DNA from: Hericium rajendrae
Lineage: Eukaryota; Basidiomycota; Agaricomycetes; Russulales; Hericiaceae
Direction: 5' to 3'
Assembly: GCA_033439255.1 (NCBI GenBank)
Contig: CM065884.1
Location: forward strand, 2,976,001 to 3,040,000
DNA length: 64,000 nucleotides
The position numbers and the translations under genes were made by a program. The notes beneath the pieces were generated by a model. That model worked only from the letters and a program-made list of their open reading frames with translations, was not told the DNA's origin and ran no database searches. Every line of letters starts with the position of its first letter. Within the stretch, counting starts at the first letter, position 1. Of this stretch, positions 43,501-55,345 are shown in pieces.

Positions 43501-46500
43501 TGCGGCAGCGCGAATCATTGGGATAAGGAGTGTCCGCACTGGGTCTTCTACGACGCGCGTAAAACGGCTAATATGATGCAGGGCTACGAAGATACCTTAC
43601 GTTCTGTCGCCGACGAAGATGTATATACCAAATCATTTGCGGCTTTAGTTTCCGAATCTATTCATTCCGCCTATGTTGACGAACCCGCCGTAGAGGCGGA
43701 TCTAAGCAGAATTCCGATGGTTTCCCCGGACGTCCCGTCGCGGAATGTTTTCTTCATACGCAAACCGACCGTAGAGGACGTCGAGGACGTCCATTATCTC
43801 GATGAGCTGCGCCAAGACCGACCGCCTCCTGGGGTACTAATGGAGGAAGTCGAACCCGGAGTACGCACTGCCGTCAAGATCACTAAGAAACGTCTTTCGC
43901 TTCCTGGCCAAGCCGCTGCGGGTATCTCTGTCCTTTCCATGCCAGGCCACATCTTGTCTCCGAAGGGTCCGCTGATGAACCTCCGCCTCGACTCTTGCGC
44001 GGATATCACGCTTCTTTCCGAAGAGGCTTACCGCTCGCTCCCAGGCGCTCCGCCTTTGCGTAGCGGAATGAAATTGAAACTCCTGCAGGTCACCTCTAAG
44101 GATGCTCAACTGTTGGGCTATGTACACCTCCCCGTTTACGTGGATGCCACCAACGGGGAGGCCCTCCAACTCGATATCGAAGCATATGTCGTTTCCGGCA
44201 TGACCGTACCGATCTTGCTCGGGGAAGACTTCCATCAAATCTTCGAAGTCGGAGTCGTTAGGGACAACATCGAAGGTACCACCATTAACTTCAAAGACAC
44301 GCCATATACCGTCCGCACGGAACCCGTCGAACCCTCTCGGGACCGCCACCTCGTCAAGCGCATTCGGGGCGCCCCTATGGCTTGTTTTATTCGGGCTAAG
44401 TCTCATCAACGCGCACAGGCACGTCGCCGGGCGCGCCGTAAGAAGTTTGGGGGCGATCAGCGGCTTGTCAGGGTCCTCACGGACACGCGCATCCCTCCGT
44501 CCACAGTGAAGCAAATACCTGTCGAAGCTCCGTTTATCGATGACCGCACCTGGTTGATCGAGAAAACGGTTGTTGTTAACTCCGAAGATCCCGTCTTCGC
44601 GGTACCAAACACTTTGCTAACTCGGGAGCACGCTTTTATTCCCATCGCGAATACTTCTCCCCATCCGAAGTACCTTCGTCGAGGGGACGTCGTTGGGCAG
44701 CTAGTCGATCCGTCTGACTACCTCGATACCCCTACGAATCGCGACCACTTAGCTCGTCTCATGGACCAAGCAGAGAAGACAAGGATCCTCGTGGAAGTAC
44801 AGATGGCCGCTGGAAGCCGGCCGCCCTCTGAACCACCTCCACCGGATCCTTCACCTGCTGCATCCGTCCAAATGTCCGCACCTCCGGGGGAGGCGCAGAT
44901 GGCCGCTGGAAGCCAGCAGCCCTCTGTGCCGCCTCCATCCGATCCTCCGACCGACGAACCTTGGGGTCCCAAGACTGCAGAAGCCCCTGATCCGGCCGTC
45001 TACCCATCCAACCAAATGCGCGACCTGCTCGATGTCGGCCAGCTCCCTCCTCATCTCCATGACAAAGCTTGGGAGATGCTCACCCGCCGACAACGCGCGT
45101 TTGGATTCGACGGCCGTCTCGGTCAACATCCGGCTCGCGTCCACATCCGCACGGTAGATGGGCAGGTACCCATAGCTGTGCCTATGTACGGCGCCTCCCC
45201 AGCTAAACGCGCGGTTATGGACGACCAGCTCGATAAATGGTTCGAGTTGGGCGTCATCGAACCTTCTCGAAGCCCTTGGAGCGCGCCAGTAGTCATTGTC
45301 TACCGCAACAACAAGCCTCGCTTCTGCGTCGACTACCGGAAGCTCAATGCGGTCACTATCCCCGACGAGTTTCCGATACCTCGTCAATCCGAGATCTTGG
45401 CTTCGCTCTCTGGCGCTCAAGTGCTGTCTTCCCTCGATGCCCTATCTGGTTTCACACAGCTCGAAATGGCGCCCGAGGATGTCGAGAAGACGGCCTTCCG
45501 CACGCACCGCGGTTTACATCAGTTCAAGCGCATGCCTTTCGGCCTTCGGAACGGGCCATCTATCTTTCAACGGGTCATGCAGGGCATTCTTGCCCCTTAC
45601 TTATGGTTATTTTGTCTCGTCTACATCGATGACATCGTCGTTTATTCTAAAACCCACGAGGAGCACATCGACCATTTAGATAAGGTCTTGGGAGCCATCG
45701 AGGAGGCCGGGCTCACCCTCAGTCCCTCCAAGTGTCATATGTTCTACAGTTCCATTATCTTGCTCGGCCATAAAGTGTCCCGCTTGGGTCTGTCGACTCA
45801 CAAGTCCAAGGTCGAGAAGATTCTACAGATGGCACGCCCTACGAAAGTCGCTGATTTACGCATGTTCCTTGGGATGGCCGTGTATTTCTCTGCTTTCCTT
45901 CCCCATTATGCTAGTATCGCAACGCCTCTCTTCCAATTGACTCGGAAGGGCGTCCGTTGGGCTTGGGGGGCCGTGGAGGAGGAAGCTTTCTCTGCGGTTA
46001 AACAAGCTCTGGCCTCTGCTCCGGTCTTGGGTCATCCTATACAAGGTTTACCTTATCGTCTCTATACCGACGCCTCTGGAGATGGTCTTGGCTGTACCCT
46101 GCAGCAAGTCCAGGATGTTCGCATTGCGGACCTCCGCGGCACCCGGGCCTACGACCGCCTCCGCAAAGCTTTTCAGGAGGGCAAGTCCGTGCCGAAGCTT
46201 ACGGTTTCCCTTTCTTCTACGCTCAATGACACTACGCGTCCCCCGCCTTGGGGGGCTTCTCTCGATGACACTGTGGTTCAAGTCGAACGCGTGATTGCTT
46301 ACTGGAGTCGTACCTTCAAACCAGCCGAACGTAACTACTCTGCAACCGAACGAGAGGCGCTCGCCGCAAAGGAAGGTTTAGTGCGATTCCAGCCTTTCAT
46401 TGAAGGCGAGAAGGTACTTCTCGTTACCGATCATGCCGCGCTCCAATGGGCGCGCACGTACGAGAATAACAACCGCCGTCTCGCCGCGTGGGGCACCATC

Positions 46501-48476
46501 TTCTCGGCCTATCAACCGCATCTTGAAATCATCCATCGGCCCGGACGCGTGCACTCCAATGTCGACCCGTTGTCGCGCCTTCTTCAGCACATTCCTCCGT
46601 ACGATGCGCCGCTCGACGACGCTGCCCCGTCTTTGCAGACCAATCACGCAGTAGCGGAGACCGCTGAGGACCTCGCGGTACACGCTCCCGCCGAACGCAT
46701 GACGGCCTTCTGTGTTACGGCCATGGATGAGGTGGTGGAGGCTATCGCCCCATCCTGCTTCGTCGCACAGACTCGTCGTAAGTACCGCGCCGCGCAACGC
46801 CGGACCGAGGGGGGCTCTGCAGCGGATCCGTCATCAGTAGAGGCGAATGCCCCCACTGTCTCGATCGAATCCCCTACAACGGCTTCCCCTTTGTTAGATC
46901 CTTACGAGGCCCAGTCAAAATGGGAATCGGATCACGCTCCTCCCTCCATTCATGTCCATATCGACCCGGAATATCGAGTCCGTTTCGTGACAGGTTATAA
47001 GTCGGACCGAGCGTTTCGCTCTAAGTGGTCAGAGCTGGAAGCTGGCTCTGGCTCTTGGAACGCGGGCGAGAGGTACTTCAAAGATGACCAGGGACTTCTC
47101 TTCTTTCGAAATGCAGATTTCCAGCCGCGTCTCTGCGTCCCCCATACGGAACGCATTAGCTTATTGATTCAAAGCCACGAATCACCCTTTGAATCTGCGC
47201 ATGCCGGACCAGAGAAGCTGTGGCTACTTCTCAGCGGGAAGTTTTTCTGGCCGACTATGAAAAAGGACGTCCTCACTTTCTGCTCGACGTGTGACGTATG
47301 CCAAAAGATCAAACCGCCCAACTTTTCAAAGTTTGGGAAGTTGCTGCCGAATCCCATCCCAAGTCGCCCTTACGAGTCTATTTCTATGGATTTCGTCACG
47401 GGCTTACCATGGTCGGACGAGTTTAATGCCGTTTTAGTATTCGTAGACCGAATGTCTAAACACGTTCAATTCATCCCTACCACCACGGGCTTGAACTCGG
47501 ACGGCTTCGCGCGCCTTTTTGTCAAACACGTCGCTTGTCGCTTCGGCCTGCCGGATAGCATCATCACCGACCGTGATCCTCGGTGGACCTCTGACTTCTG
47601 GAAAGGCATTTCCAAGTATCTTAAGACGAAGATGTCGTTATCCTCGTCGCATCACCCGCAACATGACGGTCAAACAGAGATTGTTAACCAGAAGCTCGAA
47701 ATTATGCTCCGCGCTTACGTCGCAAACGACAAATCCTCATGGTCCTCGTGGCTCCACTTGCTGGAACACGCGTACAATTCGACTCCCCATTCTTCAACAG
47801 GGGCCTCGCCTTATCTCGTTTTATACGGATTCATTCCGAAAGGAACTATGGACTTTCTCTCCCCAGCTCAGTCCGAATCCGTCGCTCCTCCACAGTCCGC
47901 TCTCCTCTCCGGGGATGTTCGCTCCTTTCTCGAGATATTCCATCTTCACCGCGAGAGCGCCCGTACCGCGGTCGCTCGTGCGCAAGTCAAACAAGCAGAT
48001 TCATACAATAAGAACCGTCGGCTCCTAGATCTGAAGCCCGGTGATTTAGTGCTAGTCAATCCTCACTCGCTTGAATGGATCGAGTCCAAAGGGGAGTTCT
48101 CTAAATTAACTCAACGGGCCATCGGACCATTTGCCATCCAAGAACGCCTTAATCCGAATGTGTACCGCCTGGACATGACCGACAAATACCCTGGGTCAAA
48201 CGTGTTCAACGTCCAACACCTCAAGCGATACCACGCCTCTTCCGAGATCCAGGAAGGCCGCGCGCACTTACCCGAGACGCGCCTCCACAAGCCGGCCAGC
48301 GAGGAATACCAAGTCGAGAAGATAGTCGGCCACCGCTTCGACAGCGGCGCCGCCAGATGCTATATCTCGTCCGTTGGGAAGGTTATTCTCCCCAATTCGA
48401 CTTGTGGCTCACGGCGCGCGACTTGCGCAATGCCCCGCGCCGTTTATTCGCTTATCGACAGATCCACAAGATTTAA
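40543..48476 (+). CDS. Inner chromovirus Gag-Pol polyprotein (one frame slip in the chromodomain)
   Basis: ATG 40543 (MAPKLRSASRATS). An N-terminal gag, a long Gly/Pro collagen-like stretch (42210-42530), a capsid-like segment with WYTLLSPVFKQYM, and a CCHC knuckle CRACGSANHWDKEC (residue ~984). Protease with DSCA at 43990 in place of DS/TGA; an accessory strand-rich domain (about 44470-44720); RT with YIDD (residue ~1694); RNase H (YTDASGDGLG; TDHAALQW); integrase with HHCC-like finger (CSTCDVCQ) and D-59-D-35-E (residues ~2283, 2343, 2379). The chromodomain starts (YQVEKIVGHRF) but continues in the -1 frame near 48340 (MLYLVRWEGYSPQFDLWL), ending TAA 48474-48476. The unshifted frame runs on to 49191 without homology. 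All else is intact. Confidence 0.93.
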
Positions 48477-48731
48477 TTTGGCCCTTACCTTTGCGCGGGC
48501 CGTCCGCGACGTTTCCGATCCTTTTCGCCAAACCTCTTCGACCGGTCCGAACGGGCCGTGCCACGCGTCGCCGGCCGTGGCCGGCGGCGCTCGAACTTTA
48601 TTCGTTCCCGTATCAGTCGCGTCTCAAACTCTAAACGCCTTCTCTCATCCCGTTCTCATCTGGCACGTACGTGGGAGGCTCACGTCGTGTTCTGCAGCTT
48701 CCTTTCTTCCCCCTTCTCCTTCTCAGCTTCG

Positions 48732-51704
48732 ATGTCTCACTTTTCCAGCTCTTCGTCCTCTTTCGCCCCCTCGGAGCCGCCCGCTCCCCAGGCATCTCTT
48801 CTTCCTCTCTCGATCCGCATCATCGAGCGGCGACCTCTTTGCATGTATCACCCTCAATCCTCCTTCACCCCTCGCGGACCCGATGGCCAAGTCCTTGACG
48901 CGGTTACAAGCTCGCATCCTTCGGGGTGGTGGGTTTCTTTCGGTCAAACCTTCCCGGATCCCTTCGCCGACCTCAGGCCTCCTCCTTCGGGTCCCCAAAA
49001 TTCGTACCTATACGTCCCTCCGCCTGTCCCGGGTGCGACCCTGCACGGCGTCGAGCCGACCTGGCACGATCCCTCGCGCCCTTGGCTTGCGTACCGTCCA
49101 CTCCCGGTCGCTCGCACCTGGGGGACCTGGGTGTATGACCCCCGCGTTTCCTCTAGTTGGATCACCGGGCCCCCGGGCGTTACGCGCATAGACGCGCAGC
49201 GTCTTCGCGACGTCTCCAGGGATAGCGAGGAGGCTCAGACGGTGGGTTCGCTCCTGGCCCAACATCTCGGCATCGCGCACGCTCCTAGCGACGTGCCCAA
49301 ATGGACGCAGTGGCCGTCTCTGCGCGCGACCGAAGAGCACCAGCACACGCTCTCGCTCGTTGGTGCCAGCATCATCGAATGGCGCGGCTTCATCGCTTGG
49401 CTCCTGGCCCATGTAGGCAGGCACTGGCGGACGCTGCCGGTGCCCGGCTCGTGGATTCTCAGTGTCGAATCATGGGGCCTGCCTGAGGTCGAGCCCGTCG
49501 GCGTCGTCGTCGATCTCGCCGTACCCGAAGGCGATCTTCCCAATCTCGAGGACCTCCTCCGCCACGCCGTGCCGGTGCGCTACCTCTGGCTCCGTGCCTA
49601 CGCCGACCCGCGCTTCGCTCACGTCGCCGCACTCCACCCCGATCGCCTCAACGCCATGGATTGGCAGGCCCGCCAGTCCCTTCGGTCCCGTGTACGCAAA
49701 GCGGACAAAAAGCGGGCCAAGCAGGCGTCCTCCGCTGCATGGCACGCCTGGACCGACCAGCCGCGACCGGATACCGATCGCGCCGTCAACCCCCACCGCG
49801 CTCCTCAACCTCCCCAAAACACGAAGGATCCTTGGACCTACCGCTACCAGGAGTCCCGTACGGACTCCACCTTCCAAGCCGTCGCCACGGCTCGCGCCCG
49901 CCGCGAACAGTTCCGCGCGCGTTTTCTTTTGCTGTATGCTTTTCCCAGCCGCCGTTACGCGACCTACATCGGCGATGAGGACCCGACTCCCGCCCAGCTC
50001 GCTGCTGCGTCGTCGGAGGCCTACGATGCCTGGCAGGTTGCGGCTCGCTCTGGTCCCCACGTCGCCAACCTCGTCCCTTTTGCCAGCGGGGCGGTGCCTT
50101 CACTTCCGCCGGCGGATGCTGCCACGGAACTGCCGGCACCACCTGCTAGTGCGCCAGATCACGCACCACTGTCGGCGCCCCCTTCTCGGCCCGCTTCCCC
50201 TCCGCAGTCTTCTTCCGCGAAGGGCAAAGCCCGCCAGCGCACGCCGTCCCCGCCAGCCGGTCCCGCTCCGTACCCGGACGATGACCTCGAGTCTGCGGTC
50301 AGCTTGGACGACGAAGCGGATCACGAGTTTTTGGCTGCCTTAGCGGCTTCTGCGCGGGAAGCTCGCGCAGCGGCCAACTCGGCATGTCTCACCTCCATCG
50401 CCGGTGCTCCTGAGGCGGGTGCGTCGACGGCCATCGCGGTTTCGCCTGCGGCGCCCGACTTTGACCCTGTCCCCGCCCCGCCCCCAGCACCCCGCCGTCG
50501 TCCTAGTCGATGGGACGTTCGGCCGCCTGCCCCTCCGCCCCCGCCCGCGCCAGCCCCGCAGCCCGTCGTCGTTTCCCCTCGTCGCCCACTCGCGGACCGC
50601 CTCACGGACGCGACGCTGCTCCAGCGCATGGAACTTCCGTGCACGCCTGACGAGGACGCTATGGTTGTCGACGCACCGGCTCCAGCCCTTCTGACTCGCC
50701 TCCGGCCGGTCTCGCCACCCGCCTTACTCGCTCGCTTTTCCTCTGCGGAGCCTCCGGTACCGCCTTTCCCGGCCGTCGCTCCTCCCAGCGCGACGCCGTC
50801 GGTCACCAGTGTGTCCGCGTTGTTCGCGGTCCCGGCGGCGTCGACCGCGCCCTCTCTGCGTTCCCGCCTTGCGCCGGTGCACCCCGTCGATCCTCCCGTT
50901 TTCCGGACCACCCACCGTTCCGGCCCCGTCCACGTGCCTCCTCCGCCGGCGTCCGCGTCCCGCGGGACTCTCTATTTCGACTACCGCGGCATGATCCGCG
51001 TCGCCCTGCGTCGTCGCGAGCACCCTGCTGAGAACGTCGCCGCCTTGCTGCGTTGGCTACTCTCTCGGGGTATAGCTTTCGCTTGGCGGGTGCCCGTTCC
51101 TCCTACCGTCTCCGCAATCGTTAGCCCTTCGGACGGGCCGCCTTTCGACGGGCCCCTCGCGTCGCTCTCAGCCTACGAGGCATCTGTTCGCGCGGTCCTC
51201 CGTCGTCCGCATGCCCGCCATTGGCTCCAGCGCGGGGGGCTGGCCTGGCGTCTCGCTCTTCATTACGGCCCCCCTGACATTCTCGAGCACGCCGTTGCCG
51301 GTCCCTCGCCCCGTACTACCTCTCTCGGCCTCGGTACGGGTCGGGATTTGCCCGTCCTCAGTGTTGGTGATGTCACTTCCCCCGCCGAGGACGACGCACT
51401 CGTCGGCCGTGCCGCCGGGGCTTCGGTCTGGCCCGGCCTTTTGCTGTGGGAGTCCACCGTCATGTGGGTCGGCGAATGGTCGGCACCGGCAGAGTACTGG
51501 TTCATGCGGCGGGTCGCGGATTTGTCGACGGGCCGCGATGTCTTCCTCACCGACCGCCTGTGGCGCCGGCAGCTGCACAAAACCATGCAGGCCCGGGAGC
51601 GCACCGAGAGCGCCGAACATGGCTCCGACCGCCGAGCAATGGAGCTGGTGACCTCGTACGCGGATGCCGCCGCGGTCGCCATGCTTTCCTTTCCCTCGCC
51701 TTGA
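48732..51704 (+). CDS. Third ORF of the inner chromovirus, 990 residues, unknown function
   Basis: ATG 48732 (MSHFSSSSSSFAPSEPPAP), an uninterrupted ORF of 990 codons between pol and the 3' LTR. The N-terminal third is Trp-rich (GWWVSFGQTFPDPF, GASIIEWRGFIAWLL); the middle is a disordered Pro/Ala/Ser region; the C-terminal third has a compact domain (FDYRGMIRVALRRRE, RHWLQRGGLAWRLAL, LLLWESTVMWVGEW, EYWFMRRVADLSTGRD). No signal peptide, no clear transmembrane segment and no furin-like site are visible, so it does not look like an envelope protein despite its env position. An upstream in-frame codon stretch to 48558 exists, but this ATG is the first good one. I recognise no named family. Preservation in an element with identical LTRs argues for a role in the life cycle. 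Confidence 0.8.
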   Translation: MSHFSSSSSSFAPSEPPAPQASLLPLSIRIIERRPLCMYHPQSSFTPRGPDGQVLDAVTSSHPSGWWVSFGQTFPDPFADLRPPPSGPQNSYLYVPPPVPGATLHGVEPTWHDPSRPWLAYRPLPVARTWGTWVYDPRVSSSWITGPPGVTRIDAQRLRDVSRDSEEAQTVGSLLAQHLGIAHAPSDVPKWTQWPSLRATEEHQHTLSLVGASIIEWRGFIAWLLAHVGRHWRTLPVPGSWILSVESWGLPEVEPVGVVVDLAVPEGDLPNLEDLLRHAVPVRYLWLRAYADPRFAHVAALHPDRLNAMDWQARQSLRSRVRKADKKRAKQASSAAWHAWTDQPRPDTDRAVNPHRAPQPPQNTKDPWTYRYQESRTDSTFQAVATARARREQFRARFLLLYAFPSRRYATYIGDEDPTPAQLAAASSEAYDAWQVAARSGPHVANLVPFASGAVPSLPPADAATELPAPPASAPDHAPLSAPPSRPASPPQSSSAKGKARQRTPSPPAGPAPYPDDDLESAVSLDDEADHEFLAALAASAREARAAANSACLTSIAGAPEAGASTAIAVSPAAPDFDPVPAPPPAPRRRPSRWDVRPPAPPPPPAPAPQPVVVSPRRPLADRLTDATLLQRMELPCTPDEDAMVVDAPAPALLTRLRPVSPPALLARFSSAEPPVPPFPAVAPPSATPSVTSVSALFAVPAASTAPSLRSRLAPVHPVDPPVFRTTHRSGPVHVPPPPASASRGTLYFDYRGMIRVALRRREHPAENVAALLRWLLSRGIAFAWRVPVPPTVSAIVSPSDGPPFDGPLASLSAYEASVRAVLRRPHARHWLQRGGLAWRLALHYGPPDILEHAVAGPSPRTTSLGLGTGRDLPVLSVGDVTSPAEDDALVGRAAGASVWPGLLLWESTVMWVGEWSAPAEYWFMRRVADLSTGRDVFLTDRLWRRQLHKTMQARERTESAEHGSDRRAMELVTSYADAAAVAMLSFPSP

Positions 51705-51767
51705 AGCCTGGCGGGCTTTTCTTTTTTTTCTTATTTAGGGCATATTTGTATGTTTTATCCGTGTCCT

Positions 51768-51784
51768 TCTTGACTGGGGGGCTT
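51768..51784 (+). other. Polypurine tract of the inner chromovirus
   Basis: TTGACTGGGGGGCTTT immediately upstream of the 3' LTR, the expected place for the plus-strand primer. The stretch 51705-51767 after the third ORF is T-rich and contains nothing else recognisable. Confidence 0.6.
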
Positions 51785-52364
51785 TGTGACGCGGGACCCT
51801 AGTGACCCCAGGACGCACCGCGACGCGAACGACGCGTCGCAACGGTCCGGGGCACCGGGGTCACGTGCAGGATAGTCAAGCTAGACTCGTCTTGGTACTA
51901 TACAGTAGCGAACCTTAAATATTCTCATGTACTTAACCGACGGCCCTCGCAGAGGACGGCGGTATCAATCTACACACTCTCACTTTTGCTCAATCTATTT
52001 CTCGTGCGCTTTGCTCTCATATCTTCTTATCGCGCGTTCGTTCGCTCGTCTTAGACGCGAGCTCCGACTACTCGTTAAGGAATCGGAAGTGCGCCCACAG
52101 AAGCAAACACGCACAACGTGTTGCCTTCGCAGGGTCTTCCTTCCTCTTTCTCTTCAGTTCAACGTTCCACAGCGCCGAGACTTGAGGGAAGCTCTCGAGT
52201 CTCCCGCTACTAGCTCGTCTCCCTTATTCCGTTGAGGCAGGGAAGCTCTCCCCAACGGAACGAGGCGCCAGTCGTACGACTCCTGGGCCGACTTACACCA
52301 TTGTCACACTCTCCACTCGCCAGACTCCTTGAAAGGATTCCGCGCCCTTGGACTAAGCGTCACA
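51785..52364 (+). repeat. 3' LTR of the inner chromovirus
   Basis: Same length and, as far as can be read, the same sequence as 39914-40493. Confidence 0.97.
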
Positions 52365-55331
52365 AGGAGTGAAGGAGACATGCTTTGTAAAACGGTCGAC
52401 GACCACATTGATGGAGTCATAGCCTTGGCATTCTGGGAGTTTGACGATGAAGTCCGAGGTAATGTCTTGGAAGGGACGGGTAGGGATGGCATTGGGAATT
52501 GTTTCAACATGAGGGCAGTGATTTTGAACCTTGGTGGCCTGGCAGGTAGCACAGCCATCAACATAATCACGAACGAAGACAGACATACCAGGCCACCAGT
52601 AGTTGTGACTGAGGAGCTCATAGGTCTTGTAGCATCCTGGGTGACCAGCCATGGGGGTGTCATGATGCAGCTTGACGATGTCCTGACGAAGGTCCTTGTC
52701 AGCAGGGATGTAGACTTTGCCACGAAAGAGGATGAGGCCATCCTCGTAGTTCCATTCTTGGAGGTTCTTGATGAGGGAGCGAGGACCATTGTTCAGGATC
52801 ACATCAAGGGCTTGAACAACCTCAATGTCCTTGGTCTTGGCATTGCGAATGCATTGGCGAAGATCAGCATTGCCAATGGACTTGACAGCAGCTGGACGTG
52901 TAGCACGGATCTGGAAGTACTTGGGGTCGAGGAGGACATGATCGGAGTTGTCGTCGTCCACCCCCTCTCTATGGTCAGGTCGTCTCGACATGGCATCTGG
53001 CCGGTGATGAATACCAGGTTTGTGGATCAGGGTGAAGTCGAAACGAGTGAGGAAGAGAGCCCAGCGAGCCTGACGACGACTCAGCTTTTGGGCAGACTTG
53101 AAGTATTCCAGGTTCTTATGGTCGGTCCAGATCTCCACAGTATGGGGAGAACCTTCCAGGTAGTGGCGCCAGGCTTCGAGGGTGCGGATGATGGCCAGGA
53201 GTTCCTTGTCATAGATGTCGTAGTTGCGTTCAGGGGCGGTGAAGGCTTTGGAGATGTAAGCAACAGGGTGCCATTGCTCGTCCTCCCCACGCTGGGATAG
53301 GATACCTCCTGTGGCATAGTCTGAGGCATCGACCTCAACCAGGTAGGGTTTGGACGGGTCAGGCATGATAAGGACTGGGGATGAGGTGAACGCAGCTTTA
53401 AGAGCCTCAAAGGCATGTTGACATTCAGCAGACCAGGCCCAAGGATGGTCTTTCTTGGTAAGGTCAAACATGGGACGAGCGACTTTGGAGAAGTCCTGGA
53501 TAAAGTGTCGATAGAAGTTGCCAAAGCCAACAAAGGACTGGACGTCCTTGACGTTACGAGGGGCAGGCCATTCAGCAATGCCTGCAACCTTGACGGGGTC
53601 CATGGCAAGCGTGTTATGGGAGACGATGAGACCGAGGAACTCAACTGAGGGCTGCTCGAATGAGCACTTCTCTGGTTTGAGGAAGAGGTCATTGTCCTGG
53701 AGGCGTTGGAGGACCTTGCGCACAAGGTCGCGATGTTCTTCGAGGGTTTTGGTGAAAATGAGGATATCGTCCATGTAGATGACGACTTTGCCCATATCGA
53801 TGAGATCCTTGAAAAGTTCATTCATCATTCCTTGGAACGTGGCAGGGGAGTTGATAAGACCAAAAAACATCACCAGGGGTTCAAAGAGACCGCGGTTGGT
53901 TTTGAAGGCGGCTTTCCATTCATCGCCCTCCTTGATGCGAACGTTGTTGTAACCCCAACAAACGTCCATCTTGGAGAAGACCTTGGCACCCTTGAGCTTG
54001 TCAATGAGTTCAGAGATGAGGGGCAGGGGATATTCATTCTTGATGGTGCCTTTGTTGAGGGTGCGATAGTCCTGGACGGGGCGTAGTTTTCCATCTTTTT
54101 TCTTGATAAAGAAGAAGGGACTCACCATAGGGGATTTGGAAGGATGGATGTAGCCTTTCTTGACCTGGTCGTCAAGGAATGAATCGAGGTCCTCCTGCTT
54201 AGTAGGAGCCATGGGATAGACCTTGCAGGAGCGGGGTTCAAAACCATCTTTCAGGTCAATGGCGTGATCCCAAGGGCGACGTTCGGGGAGGCGATGGGAG
54301 GATTCCTCGTCGAAGACAGGTTGGAAATCCTGATACTGAGGGGGAACCATCTCAGCAAAGGACTTCTCTGCAACATGAGTGGCCACGCGCTCAGCCAGTT
54401 TCTGAGCATTGGTGAAAGAGCGACGGATACGGATGGTGTGTTGATAGTCGGGGTCGTCGTCTGGTGGGGGTGGTGTGTCCCAGTCAGGGAGAACACCAGC
54501 TAGGCGAAGGCCCTCTTCAACCCAGTCGTCATCGACATTAGGTCGGGGGTCATCGTCCTCGGTGAATAGACGTGCAGGGACTTTGGACAGGTGGATGCGG
54601 CGAAGGCGGACACCTTGGACTCGACGAGCGGGGATCACGTATTTGGGAAGTGGAGCAGCGACAAATGGTGGGGGCAGTGGGAGCAATGGAGGGGGGCAAG
54701 GTGGGGGGAGCAGTACTGCAGCAGCGCTGAGGACTGGTGGACGAGGGGCTGAGTGGCAGCGTTCAGTGCGAGTGGACAGGTTCTTGACCGGGGGTTCATT
54801 CAGAGTGCAAGAGGGAGGGCAGCGAGTCATGTCGACACGACGAGAGACCCAATCAATTTCAGGGTTGTGTTCCTGTAACCAATCGGTCCCAAGGATAATG
54901 TCGTAGTCACCAATGTCAACGAGATAGAACTCAGCTGTCTCCTCATGGAAGGACGTCGAGTCCTTGGCGTAAATGCGGATGTTCTGGTTGACTGAATAGC
55001 GAACCCAGCCCATGATGTTTTCGGAGTTATCCACGTTGCGAACGGGAAAGGGTTTAGGGAGTTTCTTGAGGGGGAACTGGTGTTTCTTGGCAAACTCGGG
55101 GTGCATAATGATGCCTTCTGCACCACTATCGAGAAGTGCCTCAGCGTCGATTTGTTTCTTGATCGGGGCAGTGATAATCTTGGCCTGGAGCGTAATGGAC
55201 GGTGTCTGACGGTTGGGCATGATAGCAGACATGCACAAAGACGATGGATACGATTGCTCACAGGGGTCAGATAGTACAGAGAAGCGATTCAACGGATCAA
55301 AGAAATGTTTCTTGCCACCCACGGACGACAT
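52365..55331 (-). pseudogene. Outer chromovirus pol, proximal part (protease, RT, RNase H, integrase start)
   Basis: ATG 55331 opens 15 nt after the gag stop in another frame. Domains in order: retropepsin with canonical ALLDSGAEGIIM and IILGTDWL; reverse transcriptase with VYPMAPTKQEDLDSFLDD, YRTLNKGTIKNEYPLP and the YMDD box (VVIYMDDILIF); RNase H with VEVDASDYATGG, YDKELLAI and WTDHKNL; the integrase zinc finger HHDTPMAGH...CATCQATK; and the first catalytic Asp (ITSDFIVKLPE). No internal stops. It is truncated at the AGGAG insertion site of the inner element. Close to a full-length, recently functional pol. Confidence 0.95.
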
Positions 55332-55345
55332 GACCGGGGGGCGCT

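Larger units (their letters stand above)
39914..52364 (+). mobile_element. Inner Ty3/gypsy chromovirus, very young, 12.45 kb
   Basis: 580-bp LTRs (39914-40493; 51785-52364) with TGTGACGCG ... GCGTCACA ends, flanked by the 5-bp duplication AGGAG (39909-39913; 52365-52369). I see no difference between the two LTRs. It carries a long gag-pol (40543-48476), a third ORF of 990 residues (48732-51704) and a G-rich polypurine tract just before the 3' LTR. At 12.45 kb it is long for a gypsy element. It inserted into the integrase gene of the outer element in the opposite orientation. Confidence 0.97.

Noticed and set aside
48477-49191. C-terminal extension of the inner gag-pol main frame
   Set aside because: It follows the frame slip in the chromodomain, has no homology, and overlaps the third ORF; the chromodomain frame ends at 48476.
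48732-51704. Retroviral-type envelope gene
   Set aside because: Env position only; no signal peptide, transmembrane helix or cleavage site visible.
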